DNA of 64,000 bases, from positions 75,719,676 through 75,783,675 of the forward strand of contig CM051460.1 of assembly GCA_028095005.1 (NCBI GenBank), written 5' to 3'. Each line of letters starts with the position of its first letter. Within the stretch, counting starts at the first letter, position 1. Origin of the DNA: Rhynchospora pubera. Its lineage: Eukaryota > Streptophyta > Magnoliopsida > Poales > Cyperaceae. The notes under the pieces were generated by a model that saw only the letters and a program-made list of their open reading frames with translations, did not search any database and was not told the origin of the DNA. This document shows positions 58,702-64,000 of this stretch, piece by piece. A program made the translations under genes and the position numbers.

Positions 58702-60237
58702 CTGAAAAGAAGCTAAATTTACATCTCTAGATAATGAAGATTTCATTGCTTTAATTATATGATGAAAAAAATTATAAAAATATATGAGATTCGTTACAGG
58801 AACAAAAATACTCCCATAATTCATCATGTAACATAGCGACCATAAACTATATAGTGAGATGTTTGTGTCTCCATAAGCTCTGAAAATTAATTAAAGAGCA
58901 CAACAATTTTTCAGCTGGTAATGGGCATTCATACTGAAACAAATACGAAGAAATTGGATAAAGAAGTCCATATTGTAACCCTTTATTGTTTGATTACTTA
59001 ACGAAACTATTGGAAAGAGAGCACTAACTTGTGTTGTGCGGAATAATAAAAGGATAAGGAAAAATAAGTGGCTTGACAAACATTACTGCATGAAGTTTAA
59101 TGTCAGATATTATTAAACTATTTTTTTCAATAAAATGCTAGATATTACTAAATGTCAGATTAATACTATTTTGTCAACAACACATAGAGTCGACAAACTC
59201 GAGTACACGAAGTCTAAACACATCAGCTCTTTCTTAAGTTCCCTATCTATGATATTGAAAGTTAAAGAAAATTAATTATAACAAAAAAGAAAGGTATTTA
59301 AAATGATGTATGATTTTACCTTTTCTGCAATTGATATATCCTGTCATTCAGGATTTTTTTTTTACAACTTCTATATCCTGTAATAATTATAGTTCACAAC
59401 AATTTGAAGTAAAAAAAAAAAGTATGGGCATGCCAATTTCATGCCATGTTTTAAATTCACTAACAGAAACCATAAAAAACAGAGATGATCTTTTTAGATA
59501 ATATGTTGAGAGAGAAAATTGTACATATACCCAACTAACTCCTAGAAGCATTACCCCTACGCAGCATGTTTTTTATCCGTTTCTGAACAATAATATTTTG
59601 AAAAATTAGGCTACAAAACACAGAAAGATTATATTTGTAACTACCTTCGTGGTTGCCGGTGGTTTGATTTCACCATAAATAAAAACTCCCAGTTAAAATC
59701 TTTTCAGACATGCCTGATAAAAGCCTCAATAACATAACATGTCTGCAAATCAAGCAGAAAACAGATTAAAAAAGAACATTCCAAAGTATCCATGAATGAA
59801 ATCCGATACAAAATCTGATAGTCCTTAATTTTATGAACAAAATCGTTAGGATCAAATGCACTGAGTTTTTTTTTTTCTTTTCTATTTTGCAGCAAGGCAA
59901 AACAAAAAGAAGCAACAATAGGATGTTTGAATGGATGAAGAGAACTGACAGCATTGAATAGGGCCAAACTGACAGCATCAGAAAATTGTAGCTTTTTTCG
60001 ATTTCAAAAGTTTTAGTCATATACCACATAAGCCTAGTGAACTGGTTCACCAGTACCAATTTCTTTAGGTTTCACTCAAGTCTGTAAGGCCGTCAGACAA
60101 TATATATGATTTATTCCGATCTATTTTCAGGACCAATCAATAGTTTGTCTTCTCAAAATCCAAACACTATGAAGTAATTCAGCTAAATATAGTTTTTATC
60201 TAAGAACAATTTAATTATAGGTAAAAAGTAAACTTAC

Positions 60238-60947
60238 GATTCTAACAATGTACTCTTTAGTGAGGCTCGACAATCTTATCTTAGGAAGATCATCACAGCC
60301 AACAATCTTTTGCTGTGACATAAGCAAAACGAACATACCTTATATATTTATACAAAACCAAATTATCAGCTAACTATTCTGTTATCAAATAATTAAGCTC
60401 TTTATAACTGTATATATACTAATGTTTACAGATACGAAGGCACTGCTCATTTTGCAAGGGTGTTTCAGAAATGACCAAAAAAGGAAAAGGTATGTGAGCC
60501 TAAAACGATCTAAGTTGTTCTAAATAGTAAATATTAATTTGAATTGAGAAAAGGTGAATAAAGCATACTAAAAAAAATACCAGAGTATGAATCAATAGGA
60601 GCGGCAGTAAGTACCAGCATAAAGTATTTCACTGATGAACCATTATTCTTTTTTTATCTAACCAACTGACAATAAGGCCTGTTCATTGTCAATTTGAAGC
60701 TTTTCTTTGGCATGTAGATGCAGTTGTCAGACTAAAACATAGAATGAAAAAAAAACGCGTGTCAATTGTACAGGAAAAAAAATCATACATAAACAACTTA
60801 TCATCTAAGTCATGACAGATTTGAAGGAGGAAACAAAAATAATTTCCAAACGAAGCAAAAATAGAAACAAAAGGCTGTTAAAAAGCAACATGAAAACACT
60901 TATACCTTCTGTAGCAACTCCAGAGCAAGCCATCTTTTACTTTTCAT
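60238..60947 (-). other. Two candidate in-phase exons of the minus-strand gene (right copy)
   Basis: Exon 60,947-60,906 (MKSKRWLALELLQK, the same as at 838-797) ends at GTATAAG. Exon 60,312-60,238, after GTCACAG and before GTAAGTTT, is the only frame without stops and reads QKIVGCDDLPKIRLSSLTKE then YIVRI. They join in phase 0. The second exon lies outside the direct repeat, so only this right-hand copy could be complete. The product is not recognised. Confidence 0.32.
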
Positions 60948-63900
60948 GATCTGTGTTTCCATTCAACGCAAGTACGAAAGAGGGAAGAAAATCCCATAGA
61001 AGATGAGAAAAACCACCATGTACAGCGGAACAAAAATCAATAGGAAGATAAAATTCTACCTCAATAGTAAAAACACCATCGAAGCAAGCTGTAAAGGAAG
61101 CATAAGAAGAACAAATGAGTGCAATACGTGATCTCAAAGCGAAATTCATCAGAAATTAGAAAGAAAAGTAACCAATATGTAGTAATAATTGTAAAGATTA
61201 GAACAACGCTATCAAAGGAGAAAGAAAAATAGAGAAAGCTCACCTCATGTCCGAGCAACTGAGGCGATGCTACAACAGAAAGAGGAGGCAGGAAAAGTAA
61301 TAAAAATACTTTTCATCATTAGAAACCAGAACAGTAAAGAAGGCAGGAATAGCTCTTGATCCGTAGAAGATCGAGGTGATGCGGAGGCAAATCCAAGCGA
61401 TGCTATGGCGGAGATGGGAGGTAGGCGAAGCAGGAGAGCAGCGAAGGTAGGGTTTTACTGTTGCAATTGATGAAAAGAAGAAAAGAGGGGAGAGTAAAGA
61501 AAGAAGAAGTTCCGAGAAAAGGGGGGAAGCCAAGCCTGCACGTGAAAAAGGTAAGGCAGATTCGATAAAAGTCCAAGCCAAGGCAAGGGCCAGCGCAAGA
61601 GAAGACGCACCAGAAAACCACACAGAAATCGCAACACACAAACCGAAAAAACACAGCCAGGTCATAGTCCTCCCACGTGGAGGAGGGACAACAAACCAAT
61701 GGGAGACAGCCAGCACATCAGCATCCCACGCGGAGAAAGCAAGCTGCCACAGCGAAACAGACTAAGGGCTCAGATGAAGTGCAGCAGAAGCAAGGGACGG
61801 CTGGGATTGAATTTTAATTCTACAGTTCTCCCAGACTTGAAATTGAGAGATTTATGATATGATATGATTTGACACATCAAATTTATTAAAAATGTAAAGG
61901 AGACGTGTCTGACTAATTGTACTTATCTTTATATAATATTTTGTTTATTATCACGTTCATGATACAACATTAATCTTAAGAAAATTATTCATGTCTATTG
62001 TTGTAAGTAATAGGAAGCATGTCTCCGAAAAGGGATAATTTGTTTGTTAAATCGAAACCGTGATCATTAACTTCCTGTTTAGTCTTCTCTATTAACTTTT
62101 TCGATGACTACAAGAGAATATTGTATCGTAGCAGGTTTTCATCCGACACCTCTAGAAAACACTCGTCATCATACGTTGCCACTTTTTTTTTTGATGAAAA
62201 ACTCGTAGGCACATTTCATTTAAAATAAAGTAAGTTACAACAAATTTCTTCAACTACATAAAGCCTGGTCTGGTGCCCCTAAGCAGGCTAAACTAGAATT
62301 ACGATAAAAAAGAAAAACAGATTGAATAAAAGGTAAAGAAAAGCTTAAAGACTTGAAACATAACAATCATCATCATCATCATAACATATATTAATTTGAA
62401 AAATTGAATCCGAATCCGAAAATACTGCCGGCGAACAGTTCTCCCGACAGTATTTTCGGCCGGATCTTTTGCTACAACTGTTCAATATGTGGTTGTGTAT
62501 CCAAGAATCCAAGTCCAAGAATAAATAAGTTACATTGGTCGCAGAGGATCCGATGTCCGTATCATACCCCATGCATGCACATGGATACTCCACAACTCAC
62601 GCACGCGGAGAGCCACATAGGCAGAGCCACAAAACTTTTCTAAGTCGTGCAAACCCGGCCTATATATACACTTTAAAAAATATTTAGATTTCCATTGTGG
62701 GACTAAGTGGTGACTTGAAAACCGGACAAGCCAAGGTCTCGGGTCTCCCATTCTTTTAATCATCTCAATTGCATTTCAAATTGACATATACATTTCCAAT
62801 TTTTCAGAAAATTGTATTTCAGTTTCTTAATTGTTTGAAAGCATTCTAAAACTCATTTTTGCATAAAATTTTATATGCATGCTCACAAAATAATGACCAG
62901 TTTGGGAGTGTAAAATTTTTTATTTACATTTTTTTAAAACATATAGCATAAGTTTTGAGAAAAAGAATAGTTCGCGTAATATGATAATAGCAATGGAGTA
63001 CCAATTTATTAACAATTACAATTTTAATTTTTTGTCTTTTATGCTTGCCTTTAAAAATATCAGATATGTCAATATTTTAAATAAAACATGCTAATGGTTA
63101 AAAAAATTCAATGGTTGATATAAAATTTTTAAAAATAGTTCGCGCAACGCGCGAAAAAACCACTAGTTACTACAAGGCACCAGTGGAAAAAAACATAACA
63201 ATCGTTGCCACTTAGGAAAGCATTTAATGCGGTCCAAGAAAAAAAATGGAAGGGCAGTGAAATGTTGTGACTTGTGAGGCAAAGATATAATTAGAGATAA
63301 AATCTTCGCTACTTTTATAATCCAAAGTTGTGTGTTTGGTTACATTGAATTAAAATCTTAGTCATATAGTTTAATTTCCTTTTCTCTTTAATCTTCATCA
63401 TGATTGACCTTTACATTTGAAAATGCTAACGAAGTGGTTTGCCTCAGAGACATGAAATTTATTTTTACAAACTATATATTTTATTACAAATTTATAAAAT
63501 CATTATAGAAAAAAATTAAACAGAAAGCTAGATCCATAATATCTAAAATTCGGAAGAAAAGAATCAAAATAAAATTATGAGAACTTTATATTTTTAGTAA
63601 AGTCGTTTATATTGAAGATTTTAAATGGTACAAACATTGATAAATATCTTATTTTATTTCCTTGTTTTTGATAATATTGTTTTAAATATCACGGTCAGGG
63701 CAACTAGCAAATTAAAGTAAACTACAACAATTGGACTAAACTCGGGGGTAGAACTGGAAAACAAGGTGTCAGGTTATCTCAAAGTAATTTTTGTCAATTT
63801 CCAATCCAATACCCATATGCAGTAACAAATCACAATTAATTGTTTCTGGCCGAATCATCTAGAGCATCCCTTTCTTTTATCTTTCTTTTCCTTTATTTTT

Positions 63901-64000
63901 ATTTTCTTTTCCGTAAGACTTATCACGGCCCATGGGCCTTCTTTGCATATAAAAAAAAAGTAACAAATCACAATTAATTGCATTTCTATCATCTGTTAAC
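60488..64000. repeat. Right copy of the long direct repeat (continues past the window)
   Basis: Partner of 379-3,892, collinear and nearly identical. It contains the same hairpin (62,416-62,459) and Helitron-like end (63,139-63,166). The match has not ended at position 64,000. Confidence 0.95.

Overview
This window looks like nuclear DNA of a flowering plant. It is AT-rich, its coding pieces are short and bounded by GT/AG introns, and it carries plant-type transposons (CACTA, Mutator-like, hAT/foldback MITEs, Helitron-like ends). The recognisable genes are plant ARGONAUTE of the AGO4 clade and PUR-alpha. The style of the CACTA cargo proteins recalls monocots, but that is a weak inference. There is no rRNA, convincing tRNA, CRISPR or bacterial operon structure.

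Layout. (1) 0.38-3.9 kb is a direct repeat that returns at 60.5-64.0 kb, still matching at the window edge, with a spacing of about 60.1 kb. (2) 4.2-9.3 kb holds two decayed AGO4-like copies, P1 and P2. P2 joins an N-terminal proline-rich piece directly to the N domain. (3) 9.1-38.5 kb is a head-to-tail array of six units of about 4.05 kb, U1 to U6. Each unit carries AGO4-like N-domain/linker exons, a second AGO4-like exon remnant, PUR-alpha-like exons and two unassigned exons, all on the plus strand. The units are nearly identical. (4) U5 is interrupted by a 5,582-bp CACTA element (27,599-33,180) flanked by a TTT target duplication. It has no visible transposase but carries two intact minus-strand genes of DUF4283/gag-like style. 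(5) U6 is a mosaic, with an internal 0.73-kb duplication, a Helitron-like end and a 189-bp MITE. (6) 38.7-40.8 kb is a third AGO4-like remnant, P3, which keeps PIWI-domain exons in correct splice phase. (7) 41-58.6 kb is intergenic DNA made largely of old duplications and small TIR elements. (8) 58.6-61.8 kb may hold a minus-strand gene whose 5' part lies inside the flanking direct repeat.

No complete host gene is demonstrable. The main signal is a very recently amplified array of chimeric AGO4/PUR-alpha pseudogene units. AGO4-clade proteins load 24-nt siRNAs for RNA-directed DNA methylation, so an array of AGO4-derived repeats could itself be a small-RNA source. That last point is inference only. 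All coordinates and splice sites were read by eye.
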